Assembly (NCBI GenBank): GCA_025559845.1
Contig: CP048469.1
Location: forward strand, 2,767,001-2,831,000
Origin: Agrobacterium tumefaciens
GTDB lineage: Bacteria > Pseudomonadota > Alphaproteobacteria > Rhizobiales > Rhizobiaceae
Direction: 5' to 3'
DNA: 64,000 nucleotides
Positions 7,761 through 18,000 of the stretch are shown here, one piece after another. The first letter of the stretch is position 1; each line of letters opens with the position of its first letter. Below the pieces are notes generated by a model. The model ran no database searches and was not told the origin of the DNA. It worked only from the letters and a program-made list of their open reading frames with translations. A program made the position numbers and the translations under genes.

Positions 7761-9011
7761 TTAGCGCGCCAGTTTCTCTCGTCTGAAACCAAGCCCGATG
7801 AGCCTTCCGGCAAGATGGGAAAGCAAAGGAAACCGGGCGATGGTGCGAACAAAGCCCGGCGGACCCTTGGCTTTCTGCGCATCGCTCTGATCTTTCTTGC
7901 GGCGGCTGCGCATCATCAACTGCAATTTCTGCGTCGCCTTGGTCGGGAAGGACCGCCGCACCTCAATGGCAGCCAGTGCCTTGTCTGGCACCGCACCGTC
8001 AAAACCAAGCGCCGGGATCAGAATATTGGCAGCGGCAACCGCATCCTGGATCGCCAGATTGACGCCAACGCCGCCAATCGGAGACATGGCATGCGCGGCA
8101 TCCCCGATGCAGATCAGACCCGGCCTCCACCATCGTTTAAGGCGATCGATCCTGACACTCAAAAGGTGGACATCACTCCAGTCTCCGATCTCCAGCAACC
8201 TCTCCGCAGGCAGAGGGCACACCTTGGCAACAGCATCTCGAAAAGCATCGAGCCCCCTGCTTTTCATCTCGGCAAACGTGCCTCTGCGAACCACGTAGCC
8301 GCACTGCCAATAGTCACCACGGTCGATCAGGACAAAACCCTGTTGTGGTCCCGCATGCCCCATCGTTTCCCTGGGGTCACCGGGTTGTTTTGAAAGCCTC
8401 AGCCACAAGACCTCGGTTGGCTGACCGAAACTTTCAACCTCCAGCCCGGCCTTGTCGCGAACAATGGAGTTGCGCCCGTCTGCACCGATCACAAGATCCG
8501 TTTCCACCACGAGTGCGCCATCTGGTGTTTCAACCTCGAGCCCTGACACCCGACCGTTCTGCTCGACAATGCCGCAAACACGAGCATTCATCATCAACCG
8601 AAAACTATCGTATTGGCCGGCCTTTCCGGCCAGAAAACTCAAAAACTCCCATTGCGGCATGAAGGCGATAAAACGGTTCTTGACCGGCAGACGCGAGAAA
8701 TCGGCGATTGTGATTCTCTCACCACCGATCTCGGCATGGAGTTTGGGGGCACGTGTGTGCGGAAGCTCGAGAAACTCGCGGATGAATCCAAGCTGCTCGA
8801 CAATATCGAGCGTGGACGGGTGGATCGTATCACCACGAAAATCGCGTAGAAAATCGCCATGTTTTTCGATGACGGCAACATCGACGCCGGCTCTTGCCAG
8901 CAAAAGCCCGAGCATCAAACCCGCTGGCCCTGCCCCGGCAATCGCAACCCGTACCTTGATGCGACCCGCCCGCCCGGCATCGGCCTGCGCCTGCGGATTT
9001 GCCTGGTTCAT
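7761..9011 (-). CDS. FAD-dependent aromatic monooxygenase family protein
   Basis: Flavoprotein of the PHBH/UbiH hydroxylase class. The FAD-binding GxGxxG is AIAGAGPAGLMLGLLLARAG, the middle motif is DLVIGADGRNSIVR, and the GD motif is LICIGDAAHAMSPIGGVGVN. The start is placed at MNQANPQ, which has GGA 4 nt upstream; an in-frame ATG at 9047, directly after the PAP2 stop, is the alternative. The C-terminal stretch (about 350-416) is rich in Arg and Lys. It follows the PAP2 gene on the same strand. Substrate unknown. Confidence 0.85.
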   Translation of the reverse strand: MNQANPQAQADAGRAGRIKVRVAIAGAGPAGLMLGLLLARAGVDVAVIEKHGDFLRDFRGDTIHPSTLDIVEQLGFIREFLELPHTRAPKLHAEIGGERITIADFSRLPVKNRFIAFMPQWEFLSFLAGKAGQYDSFRLMMNARVCGIVEQNGRVSGLEVETPDGALVVETDLVIGADGRNSIVRDKAGLEVESFGQPTEVLWLRLSKQPGDPRETMGHAGPQQGFVLIDRGDYWQCGYVVRRGTFAEMKSRGLDAFRDAVAKVCPLPAERLLEIGDWSDVHLLSVRIDRLKRWWRPGLICIGDAAHAMSPIGGVGVNLAIQDAVAAANILIPALGFDGAVPDKALAAIEVRRSFPTKATQKLQLMMRSRRKKDQSDAQKAKGPPGFVRTIARFPLLSHLAGRLIGLGFRREKLAR

Positions 9012-9047
9012 TCCATCCACTGGAGAGCCCCCTCTCGCATCAAACAT

Positions 9048-9737
9048 TCATACTGGCAGCGGCACATTTTTTGGCTGTGGCCAGCCGTTGGCGTCGAAAC
9101 GAAAGAGCTTTTCGGATCGCGCAAAAATAAAAGCGTAAGCAACCGCCGTCCACAAGCCGAGCAACAGCCCCGCAGCGACATCGCTTGGATAGTGCGCCCC
9201 AACGATGACACGCGAAATGCCGATGACAAGCGCCAACAACAGGAACACCCAGCGAAACCGGGGCATCAGCATCGCGAACACCCCGAAAAATGCGCCAGCG
9301 GCCGTAGAGTGCCCGGAGGGAAAGCTCTCGTAGAGATTGTCGCCGGTGAAGGGCGTGAGACTGTAAGCGCCCAACTCCAGAAGCAATTCAGGCCGTGCAC
9401 GGCCTATCAAAAACTTCAGGGCATGAACAAGAACGCTGGCAGTTATGATGGTCAGAAAGAAATAGGTGAGAAGCCGCCACGCTGCCTTCAGACGTCCCGA
9501 ATAGGTTCTCGCCTGGAAAATGCGGGCGGCGATGTAGACGCCGATAGCCAGAACACCGGAGGAATACAGCATCCATCGGAAGGTACCGAAATCGGTAACC
9601 GCCCTGTTGAAAGACACCACCGCACCAGGAAGGGCCTGCGCCCGCTCGGACAGCCGCGGGTCGAACGGCATGAAGACACACACAAGAATAAGGCTCGTGG
9701 CAAAGATCCAACCGCTGGAAACAAGGAAACGTCGCAT
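9048..9737 (-). CDS. PAP2 superfamily phosphatase (membrane)
   Basis: Integral membrane lipid phosphatase of 229 residues. The three PAP2 signature motifs are complete: KFLIGRARP (108-116), PSGHS (140-144) and SRVIVGAHYPSD (175-186), the last carrying the catalytic His. Several hydrophobic helices surround them. Such enzymes dephosphorylate phosphatidic acid, phosphatidylglycerol phosphate, undecaprenyl pyrophosphate or lipid A; the sequence alone does not choose between these. The stop is immediately followed by the frame of the monooxygenase gene, so the pair is probably one transcript. Confidence 0.9.
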   Translation of the reverse strand: MRRFLVSSGWIFATSLILVCVFMPFDPRLSERAQALPGAVVSFNRAVTDFGTFRWMLYSSGVLAIGVYIAARIFQARTYSGRLKAAWRLLTYFFLTIITASVLVHALKFLIGRARPELLLELGAYSLTPFTGDNLYESFPSGHSTAAGAFFGVFAMLMPRFRWVFLLLALVIGISRVIVGAHYPSDVAAGLLLGLWTAVAYAFIFARSEKLFRFDANGWPQPKNVPLPV

Positions 9738-9871
9738 TCAGGTCCTCTTATCGTTTTCAAGCATATGGCTTTACCGTTCCCAAAAACAATAGCAGGGCTT
9801 TGAGCTTGTTATGGCCGGGTTTCACTTGTAGAGCCTAGAAACGGATGATTGAGACTGTCGACGGGCTGAAC

Positions 9872-11065
9872 ATGACGAATGCCAAGAACACGCCACGCAA
9901 ATTGACGATTTTGGGATCGACGGGTTCCATCGGCACCAGTACGCTGGATGTGGTGCGGCAGCTTGGCGGTCGTAATGATTTCGAGATCATGGCACTGACA
10001 GGTGCTGGCAACATCGCACTTCTGGCAGAACAGGCACGCGAATTCGGCGCCAAACTCGCTGTCACGGCAGACGAAGACAGGTACGAGGACCTCAAATCCG
10101 CCCTCGCAGGCACGGATATCGTGGTCGCTGCCGGCAAAACGGGCCTTGAGGAAGCCGCGTCAATGGACGCTGGCTGGGTCATGGCGGCCATTGCCGGAAC
10201 GCCCGGTCTTGCTCCGACGCTCACGGCGGCGCGACGCGGCGCCGATATTGCCCTGGCAAACAAGGAATGCCTCGTTTCGGCTGGCGACGTTTTTCTGCGT
10301 ACCGTCAAGCAAGGGGGCGGCAAACTCATTCCCGTGGACAGTGAGCACAGTGCCATTTTCCAGTGCCTGACCGGCGATCATAAACAGGCTGTCGAACGGA
10401 TCGTCCTGACCGCATCAGGCGGACCATTCCGTACCTGGACGCGAGAACAGATGGCGGGCGTCACTGCGGACATCGCCCGCGCTCATCCCAACTGGTCGAT
10501 GGGGCTGAAGGTTTCCATCGGCAGTGCCTCGATGTTCAACAAGGGGCTGGAAATGATCGAGGCGAAATACCTCTTCGATCTCAGACCCGACCAGGTGGAA
10601 GTCATCGTCCACCAACAGTCCATCATTCATTCGATGGTCGGTTATTCCGATGGCTCCTACATCGCGCAGCTTGGGTCGCCGGATATGCGAACCGCGATTG
10701 GCTACGCCCTGACCTATCCGGCACGAGGTCAGCTCAATGTCGAACGGCTGGATTTTTCACGGCTTGCGCGCCTCGATTTCGAAGCGCCCGATGAAGAACG
10801 CTTCCCCGCACTTCGGCTGGCCCGTACCGCGCTCGAACGCGGTGGACTGCAGGGCGCTGTGCTGAATGCGGCTGAAGAAACCGCCTTTCACGCTTTCGTC
10901 GATGGCAATATCGGCTTTCTCGATATGGCTGAGATCGTTGAACGTGTCATGGACCGCATGAATGACGGCCGCTCTGCCTCAACAACGGAAGACGTTTTTG
11001 CGGCAGATGCCGAAGCGCGCCGTCATGCGCAGGAACTGATTTCCGCCAAAGAAAAGGCCGCTTGA
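9872..11065 (+). CDS. dxr: 1-deoxy-D-xylulose 5-phosphate reductoisomerase
   Basis: Second enzyme of the MEP isoprenoid pathway, converting DXP to MEP with NADPH. Motifs are LGSTGSIGTSTLDV (NADPH loop), LANKECLVSAG, PVDSEHSAIFQ (metal and substrate residues), TASGGPFR and HQQSIIHSMVGY. From MTNAKNT the protein has 397 residues, near the usual family length; an in-frame ATG 27 nt upstream (9845) is also possible. The stop codon falls in the loop of a strong hairpin shared with the convergent hemA gene. Confidence 0.95.
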   Translation: MTNAKNTPRKLTILGSTGSIGTSTLDVVRQLGGRNDFEIMALTGAGNIALLAEQAREFGAKLAVTADEDRYEDLKSALAGTDIVVAAGKTGLEEAASMDAGWVMAAIAGTPGLAPTLTAARRGADIALANKECLVSAGDVFLRTVKQGGGKLIPVDSEHSAIFQCLTGDHKQAVERIVLTASGGPFRTWTREQMAGVTADIARAHPNWSMGLKVSIGSASMFNKGLEMIEAKYLFDLRPDQVEVIVHQQSIIHSMVGYSDGSYIAQLGSPDMRTAIGYALTYPARGQLNVERLDFSRLARLDFEAPDEERFPALRLARTALERGGLQGAVLNAAEETAFHAFVDGNIGFLDMAEIVERVMDRMNDGRSASTTEDVFAADAEARRHAQELISAKEKAA

Positions 11066-11085
11066 AGCGGCCATTTTCGTCTTTT
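11052..11085. terminator. Bidirectional terminator between dxr and hemA
   Basis: GGCCGCTT (11056-11063) pairs perfectly with AAGCGGCC (11065-11072). The plus strand continues with ATTTTCGTCTTTT and the minus strand with TTTTCTTT. The dxr TGA codon (11063-11065) is the apex of the hairpin. It would serve dxr on the plus strand and hemA on the minus strand. Confidence 0.75.
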
Positions 11086-11099
11086 CTCTTTATCGCGTC

Positions 11100-12317
11100 T
11101 CAGGCCACGGCACGCGCCAGCGCACAGTGCGACCAAAGCTGATGCAGCGCACCGACAAGATGCTCGATATCGGCATCGCTGTGCAGCGGCGTCGGCGTGA
11201 TACGCAGGCGCTCGGTCTTGCGCGGTACGGTCGGATAGTTGATCGGCTGAACATAAACGCCGTGGCTGTCGAGCAGAATGTCCGAAATCCATTTGCACTT
11301 TGCCGCATCCCCGACCATCACCGGTACGATGTGGCTGGGATTGTCCATGTGCGGGATGCCGCGCGCGTCGAGAAGTCCACGCAGCTTGCGAACCCTCTCC
11401 TGATGGCGGGCACGTTCAAACGGGCTTGCCTTCAGATGCTGTATCGAAGCGACCGCACCGGCTGCGAGCGACGGCGGCAACGCCGTTGTAAAAATGAAAC
11501 CCGACGCGAAAGAACGGATAAAATCACACACTGCGGCCGAGCCGGCAATATAGCCGCCCATGACACCGAATGCCTTTCCGAGCGTACCCTCGATGATCGT
11601 CAAACGATCCATAATGCCTTCGCGCTCAGCAATGCCACCACCACGCGGACCATACATGCCAACCGCATGGACTTCGTCCAGATAGGTCATTGCGCCATAC
11701 CGGTCGGCGAGGTCACAAATCTCTTTGATCGGCGCAATATCGCCATCCATCGAATAGACGGACTCAAAAGCAATCAGCTTCGGCGCAGCCGGATCGGCAG
11801 CCTTGAGCTTTGCCTCAAGGTCTTCGAGGTCGTTATGCTTCCAGATCACACGCTCGCAACGGCCATAACGAATGCCTTCGATCATCGAGGCATGGTTCAG
11901 CGCGTCGGAAAAGATGATGAGGCCAGGAATTTTTTGACCGAGAGTTCCGAGTGTGGCCCAGTTGGAGACGTAACCCGAAGTAAAGATCAGCGCCGATTCC
12001 TTGCCGTGCAGATCGGCCAGTTCGCGCTCGAGAAGAACATGGTAGTGGTTGGTGCCAGAAATATTCCGGGTGCCTCCCGCACCCGCGCCACAGTGGTCGA
12101 TCGCCGCTTTCATCGCTTCGACAACTTTGGGGTGCTGACCCATACCGAGGTAGTCGTTGGAGCACCAGACGGTCACATCCTGACGTTCGCCATTGGCGTT
12201 ATAACGTGTCGCACGGGGAAAATTACCCTGATGACGCTCGATATCCGCGAAAACACGATAGCGGCCTTCAGAGTGCAAACTTTGCAGTTCCGCCGTGAAA
12301 AATGCCTCGAAATCCAT
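11100..12317 (-). CDS. hemA: 5-aminolevulinate synthase
   Basis: First step of heme synthesis by the Shemin pathway: glycine plus succinyl-CoA gives 5-aminolevulinate, with PLP as cofactor. It has 405 residues from MDFEAFF, a start supported by GGAG 6 nt upstream; the reading frame stays open upstream but has no better site. The PLP lysine is Lys248 in [25 protein letters not shown] and [12 protein letters not shown] are the glycine-binding and cofactor segments. The succinyl-CoA substrate comes from enzymes encoded later in this window. It is probably oxygen-regulated: a perfect FNR box lies upstream. Confidence 0.97.
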   Translation of the reverse strand: MDFEAFFTAELQSLHSEGRYRVFADIERHQGNFPRATRYNANGERQDVTVWCSNDYLGMGQHPKVVEAMKAAIDHCGAGAGGTRNISGTNHYHVLLERELADLHGKESALIFTSGYVSNWATLGTLGQKIPGLIIFSDALNHASMIEGIRYGRCERVIWKHNDLEDLEAKLKAADPAAPKLIAFESVYSMDGDIAPIKEICDLADRYGAMTYLDEVHAVGMYGPRGGGIAEREGIMDRLTIIEGTLGKAFGVMGGYIAGSAAVCDFIRSFASGFIFTTALPPSLAAGAVASIQHLKASPFERARHQERVRKLRGLLDARGIPHMDNPSHIVPVMVGDAAKCKWISDILLDSHGVYVQPINYPTVPRKTERLRITPTPLHSDADIEHLVGALHQLWSHCALARAVA

Positions 12318-12431
12318 TCCATGCTCCAGAATTGATCGCTGTGTTCTCTGCCTCGTGACCGGAACCGTCAACCCCGTTCAGCAAGTTTAGCCACGCCTGC
12401 GTCAATACGCCGTTGTTTTGAACCATTCCAA

Positions 12432-12444
12432 TAAAGCTCTTATA
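12432..12444 (-). promoter_or_regulatory. Predicted hemA -10 element and start site
   Basis: TATAAG lies at 12444-12439 on the minus strand. A start at about 12432 would place the centre of the FNR box at -41.5, the classical position for class II activation. The leader to the hemA ATG would be about 115 nt. Inferred from geometry. Confidence 0.5.
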
Positions 12445-12466
12445 CGCCCAGATGGGAAGTGCAAAC

Positions 12467-12480
12467 TTGATCCACATCAA
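12467..12480. promoter_or_regulatory. FNR/FixK-type anaerobox upstream of hemA
   Basis: TTGATCCACATCAA is a perfect match to the TTGAT-N4-ATCAA consensus bound by FNR, FnrN and FixK proteins. It is centred 41.5 bp from a TATAAG-derived start point of hemA. Low-oxygen induction of hemA by FNR homologues is established in Rhodobacter; here it is inferred from the site. Confidence 0.8.
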
Positions 12481-12691
12481 AAAAGCGCGAGATTTGGAAC
12501 CTTTGGTGACAAAGCCCGTTCTATCGAACGCAATCAATTTACGCGTAAAGGAATGCCGGCACAGACAAGGCTTCCCTAAAGCGAATCGAATTGATAGTTA
12601 TTTGTGGCGGTCGGAAATTGCAGTCGCCGCAGAGATAAATATGGGACGCCTACCGAGCCACAGAGCTCATTGTAACGTTGGAGAGAGTTTC

Positions 12692-12943
12692 ATGAAAAAG
12701 GCAATCATATTTGCGCTGGTCGGCCTGTCGCTTGCAAGCTGCACCCAGACCGAAAAGGGAGCTTCGATCGGCGCCGTTTCCGGTGCGGTCATCGGTGGCG
12801 CTGTAACGGGTAACGTCCGTGGCGCAGCAGTCGGTGCAGCGATCGGTGGCGTAGGTGGCGCCCTTATCGGTAACGCTTCTGAACCAGGTTATTGCTACTA
12901 TCGCGACCAGTACGGTCAGCGTTACACGGCTCGTTGCCGCTAA
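12692..12943 (+). CDS. Small glycine-zipper outer membrane lipoprotein
   Basis: An 83-residue predicted lipoprotein. A short signal peptide MKKAIIFALVGLSLAS-C gives a lipobox with Cys at residue 17. It is followed by a glycine-zipper stretch GAVSGAVIGGAVTGNVRG and AAIGGVGGALIGNASEP, as in 17-kDa antigen/SlyB-like proteins. The C-terminus YCYYRDQYGQRYTARC is aromatic. The start is chosen at MKK because it gives the signal peptide and has GGAGAGAG upstream. Single-gene unit closed by its own terminator. Probably envelope integrity (inference). Confidence 0.85.
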   Translation: MKKAIIFALVGLSLASCTQTEKGASIGAVSGAVIGGAVTGNVRGAAVGAAIGGVGGALIGNASEPGYCYYRDQYGQRYTARCR

Positions 12944-12970
12944 TTACAAGACGCAATAGCGTTGCACAGA

Positions 12971-13000
12971 AGCCCCGGTTCTCCGGGGCTTTTTGTTTTT
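12971..13000 (+). terminator. Rho-independent terminator of the lipoprotein gene
   Basis: AGCCCCGG (12971-12978) pairs with CCGGGGCT (12983-12990) around a TTCT loop, followed by TTTTGTTTTT. It lies 28 nt after the stop codon. Confidence 0.9.
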
Positions 13001-13117
13001 AAGGCGGTAAATTGGAGTCCGAGAGTCCTCAAAGCGGTTCATTTATGATTAAATTGCAACGTTAACGGAGAGGAAACGGGTTGGAGCGAAAATAAATGCT
13101 CAACCATAAAGCAGCTT

Positions 13118-15043
13118 ATGCGAAAAACACGAACTGCCCCGAAGACAAGTATTGCGTATCGGAAAGTCGGCACCGCTTTGGCGGTTGCTGTCGCGCTAGC
13201 TGCGTACCCAGCCCTCATCCGTGATGCCTATGCTTTCAAACTGTTCGGGATTCGGCTGTGGGGATCGGACGAGCCGGAAGTCGAAGTCACCAATCCCGTC
13301 AGCTATTCCGTCACCTTGAACGCGCCGGATGCGGACAAGAGCCTCCGCAGCAGCCTTGAGAACAGCTCTCTCCTTCTTGCAGACAAGGACAAGCCTGCTT
13401 CGGGCGATCTCGGCTTGCTGATCAAGGCCCGCGATGATCGCGACCGTTTGATCGCAGCACTTTACGAAAACGCCCGTTACGGTGGCATCGTGACCGTCAC
13501 GGTTGCCGGCACGAATGTCGATGCGCTGCCGCCAAACCCTGTATTCGATCATTCTGCACCGGTTCCTGTGGTCATCACGGTTACACCCGGCCCGGTGTTC
13601 ACACTCGGCGCTGTCAGACTCGAAGGTGACGTGACCGGACGCAATCTTGAGGATTACGGCCTGACGACCGGCGGCGATGCCGGTTCGCTCGCAATCATTC
13701 GCGCTGGCAACAAGCTGATCGACGATCTCAAGGCTGAAGGTCGCCCACTGGCGAAACTGACGAAACGCGAAGCGGTCGCAAACCACGCAACCAACACGGT
13801 CGACATTACCATGGGAGCCGAAGGCGGGCCGATTGCACCGCTTGGTGAGGTTGCCGTCAAAGGTGAAAAGACGGTTGATGGCGATTTCATTCGCCGCTAT
13901 TCGCGCCTCAATGGCGGCGAACCCTATTCACCTGAGAAGCTGCGCAAGGCCTCGGACCGACTGCGGCAGCTTGGCGTATTTTCCAGCCTGACAATCAAGG
14001 AAGCGGGAACCCTTGCCCGCGACGGGTCCATCCCGTTGACCATCGAGGTCTCGGAAGGCAAGCACCGCTATTTCGGCGTTGGTGCGCAATACTCCACCAC
14101 TGAAGGTATTGGCCTGCAGGGTTATTGGGGACATCGAAACCTTTTCGGCAAGGCAGAATCGCTTCGTATCGAAGGCGCTGTTTCGCGCCTGGGTGAAGCC
14201 TCCAGCGTCGAAGGCATGGACTATTCGGCCGGCATTACCTTCACCAAGCCGGGCATGTTCAATCCCCGTACCACCTTCAAGACCAGCCTGATCGCCAAGA
14301 CCGAGCATCCGGATACATATGAGGCACGGTCCATTACCGGTGCGGCCGGTTTCAGTTACGAACTGAACGATACGGATACGGCATCCGCCGGCCTCGAGGT
14401 GCAATGGACGGATACCGAAGATGCCTTTGGTAAAAACCAGTATCTGACGACATCCATCCCCCTTGAATTCGTCCGGGATACCCGTGACGACAAGCTCAAT
14501 CCGACAGAGGGCTTCCGCGCCTCGATTGCAGCCAAACCAAGCTATGAGGCGCTGAACGGCACCTTCTTCTCGTCCTTCGAAGGATCTCTGACGGGTTACA
14601 AGGGATTTGGCGCCGAAGACCGCCTGGTCATGGCTGGAAAACTTTCCGGCGGCGTTCTGGTAGGCGGCAGCGAGCTGCAGGATATTCCCACCACCCGTCG
14701 CTTCTACGCAGGCGGTGGCGGATCGGTTCGCGGTTACAGCTATCAGGAGATATCGCCCTACAATGATGCAGGCGATGCAACGGGCGGCAGATCCTACATC
14801 GTCAGTTCGGTGGAAGCTCGTATCAAGCTGACCGAGACGATCGGCATCGTGCCGTTCATCGATGCGGGCGTTGTCTCTCCTGACATGGCGCCGGATTTCT
14901 CTGATATTCGCGCAGGTGCCGGTATCGGCCTGCGTTATGCGACCCCCTTTGGACCTCTGCGTCTCGACGTCGCCATGCCGCTTAAGAAATATGAAGACGG
15001 CAACAGTTTCGGTATTTACGCCGGCATTGGCCAGTCTTTTTAG
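13118..15043 (+). CDS. tamA: Autotransporter assembly factor TamA (Omp85 family)
   Basis: Outer-membrane Omp85-family protein of 641 residues. The signal region (about 1-37) ends near AYAFKL. The N-terminal half (about 45-325) has POTRA-like repeats (TLGAVRLEGDVTG; PLGEVAVKGEKTV; PLTIEVSEGKHRYFGVGAQY). The C-terminal half is a 16-strand-type bacterial surface antigen barrel with the VRGY motif (GGGSVRGYSYQE) and a final aromatic strand ending in GQSF. With tamB 45 nt downstream it forms the TAM translocation module that places proteins, and possibly phospholipids, in the outer membrane. BamA is less likely because TamB follows. Confidence 0.92.
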   Translation: MRKTRTAPKTSIAYRKVGTALAVAVALAAYPALIRDAYAFKLFGIRLWGSDEPEVEVTNPVSYSVTLNAPDADKSLRSSLENSSLLLADKDKPASGDLGLLIKARDDRDRLIAALYENARYGGIVTVTVAGTNVDALPPNPVFDHSAPVPVVITVTPGPVFTLGAVRLEGDVTGRNLEDYGLTTGGDAGSLAIIRAGNKLIDDLKAEGRPLAKLTKREAVANHATNTVDITMGAEGGPIAPLGEVAVKGEKTVDGDFIRRYSRLNGGEPYSPEKLRKASDRLRQLGVFSSLTIKEAGTLARDGSIPLTIEVSEGKHRYFGVGAQYSTTEGIGLQGYWGHRNLFGKAESLRIEGAVSRLGEASSVEGMDYSAGITFTKPGMFNPRTTFKTSLIAKTEHPDTYEARSITGAAGFSYELNDTDTASAGLEVQWTDTEDAFGKNQYLTTSIPLEFVRDTRDDKLNPTEGFRASIAAKPSYEALNGTFFSSFEGSLTGYKGFGAEDRLVMAGKLSGGVLVGGSELQDIPTTRRFYAGGGGSVRGYSYQEISPYNDAGDATGGRSYIVSSVEARIKLTETIGIVPFIDAGVVSPDMAPDFSDIRAGAGIGLRYATPFGPLRLDVAMPLKKYEDGNSFGIYAGIGQSF

Positions 15044-15088
15044 GCATCGCGGTCGAACGACCTTAAAACTGAGTGTAGATTACCTTTT

Positions 15089-18000
15089 ATGACGATGTTG
15101 ATTCGATTGTTGAAGTGGCTGGGATACATCGTTTTATGCGGTGTTGTACTGCTATTGCTTGCCGTTCTGTTCGTCGGCTTTACACCGATCGGCGCGAGAA
15201 TTGCTGCAGACCAGGTTTCTTCACTCGTTTCGTCACCGGACCAAACGATTGAAATCTCGCCGCCGCGCGGCCTGCTGACCGGACGTCTGCGGCTGGACAA
15301 CGTCACCCTTTCCGACCGTCAAGGTGCTTACGCGCGCGTTGATGACATTGCCGTAGACTGGTCGCCGCTGTCCTTGCTTGCCGGCACATTTCATGCTGAC
15401 ATGGTTTCGGCGCGCTCGATCGAGGTGGATCGCAAACCGCTTCCTGCGGCAGAGAAGGCAGAAACAAGCCCCAGCGGTTTCTCACTGCCAATCGAAATCG
15501 GCGTCGATAATTTCAATTTCCCGGATATCAGCCTTGCAGAACCATTGCTTGGGCGTTCTTTCGACCTTCGCGCCGAAGGCAGCTTGAAAGCCGCAACTGA
15601 TGACATCAGGCTTTCTCTCGCAGCAAACCGACAAGATTTGCAGGATGCCGAAGTCAACGCCGACATCGCCTTCCTGCCGAACGAGAATGTTCTCAAACTC
15701 AAGGCGGAACTGAGGGAACCCCAGGGTGGCCTGCTGGCAACGCTGCTATCGCTTCCAGATGCACCTGCGGTGTCAATCGATCTCAATGGCGAAGGTCCGC
15801 TTTCCGACTGGACCGGCACACTGAACGGCAATGTCGCTGGCAATCGCGTTCTTAATCTTTCCGGCCACCACGTATTGGCTGCGGATGGTGCGCGCCGCAT
15901 CGAAATCACCGGTGGCGGACAGCCCGACTTGCTGCTCCCCCCTGATTTCCGTCAGCTCTTTGCAGGCGAAACAAAGCTCGACGCAACGACAACAATCTTC
16001 CCGCAGGGCCGGATAGAGGTTGGCAACAGCACACTGGAAACACGTGCCCTGCTTTTGACGGCATCGGGCAACATTGACCCTAATGGTCAGAACGATCTCA
16101 ACGCCAATCTCATCGGCATGGCTGGACCGGTCGATTTTCGCTGGCCGATTGAAAATGGCGAACTCCAGGCTCTGATTGACGGGATTGATCTTTCCTTGCG
16201 TGGCAATGCCGACGCAGCAAGCCTCAACGCATCCGCGTCGATACGCAGCCTGTCTCTGCCACAGGGAAAGCTGGATGCTGTCAAGCTGACGGCAACCAGC
16301 AAGGACCTCAATCTCACGGATCGCAGTGGTACCGTCGAAACCGTGCTTACCGTCGCTCAATCGTCGTTCACAAGCCCGGACATTGATCGGGTCGTGCGGG
16401 CGCCCGTGACAATCAAGGCACCTTTGAAGGTCAGCGAAACGGCAATCGGTTTCGATGGCGCGACATTGGAAAGCGCCAGCGTCGGTGGGACGATCAATGG
16501 AGCATTCGATCTTTCCGGCAAAAGGCTGTCGTCTGCGGTTCGACTTTTTGCACTGCCGGCAACGCTTCCTGAAGCACTAGCCTCCAAATTCGACACCACG
16601 ATCGCGCTGCAGGGCGATATCGATCTTGTCATCGGCGGAAGCACGAGCGTTCGCAATCTCGACCTGAAATCCGGCACGCTGGAAGCGGCTGGCGATGTCA
16701 GTCTGGAAAATGGCTCGATCAGAGCAAACCTCACCGGACGGTTGCCGCAACTTCAGAAGCTGACACCACAAGCGACAGGAACAGCCGACTTCACGATCGA
16801 TGCCAGCGGTGCGTTGTCTGCACCCGACTTCAATATCGGCATCAGTTCGGAGAGTGCTGTTCTCGCTGGGCGTAAACTTGAAGCACTGAAACTCAACGCG
16901 AGCGGCAAGGCAGACGCTTCAGCCCCCCAGGCAAAGCTGACGGCAAGCGGCAGTCTCGATAAACAGGCGATCAATGTCGATGCAAACGTCGTGCAGACGG
17001 AAACGGGAACGGCGATACCGGAACTGAATGTCGCGGTCGGGAAGAACATTCTGAAGGGGCAGTTGCAGTTTTCGCCTCAGTTTCTTCCAGAAGGCAACCT
17101 GTCGTTCGATTTCCCGGACCTTTCCCTGCTCGCGGCTCTGGCCGCACAACAAGCCGCGGGTGACGTTGCGGGCAACATCGTTCTCAGCAACGACAATGGA
17201 AAGATCGCCGCAACGATCAAGGCCAATGGCGGGACCATCAGGCAGGGCACGACCACGATTTCCAAGCTCGCTGCCGATGTAACCATCGATGACCTGCAGG
17301 CGTTGGCAATCAATGGGACGGTGAAGGCAGACAGCATCAATGCCGGTGCGGCCGCGATCTCCGGGCTGACCGCAACCGTCGCTCACACGGGAACGAGCAC
17401 CGAATTCAATCTCAACGGTCGCTATGACAATGCCCCCATTGTCGCGAAAGGTAGCGCCGAAACCGGCGGCTCTCCGATGACGGTCCGGATCGATGAGTTC
17501 TCTGCAGCGCCAAAGGGTATTCCGGTTCGTCTCGAAAAGCCGACCAGCATCGCCATCCAGCAAGGCACGGCGCGAATTTCAGACCTTGCAATCGTCACCG
17601 GTCAGGGGCGCATTGAAGTCAACGGAACCGCAGGCTCCGCTCTCGATCTGAATGTTGATATCCGCGCGCTGCCTGCCAGCCTGGCCAATGCTTTTGCCGC
17701 CGGGCTGGATGCCGCCGGTAATATTTCCGGCACTGTTACGGCCAAGGGCGCCGCATCCGATCCGGCAGTGACATATGACTTAAACTGGGCGGATGCTGCA
17801 GTATCCCAGACCAGGGCAGCGGGTCTCGCACCGCTTGGTATCAAGGCCAACGGCCGTTTTGCCGGTGGCAACCTGCAGATCGACACCAATGTGACCGGCC
17901 AGGGCGGCATGGCACTTTCCGGTGGCGGTTCGCTCGGCATCTCCGGCAACCGACCGATTTCCATGGCCTTCTCCGGCAATTTGCCGTTTGCTGCCCTTGC

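Larger units (their letters stand above)
12318..12691. other. Divergent promoter region hemA / lipoprotein
   Basis: This 374-bp gap holds no supported gene. It contains the hemA leader, the FNR box and the TATAAG element on the minus strand, and the unassigned promoter of the plus-strand lipoprotein, whose ribosome site GGAGAGAG is at the right end. An open frame from 12452 runs in phase into the lipoprotein but its extra residues look non-coding. Confidence 0.6.
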
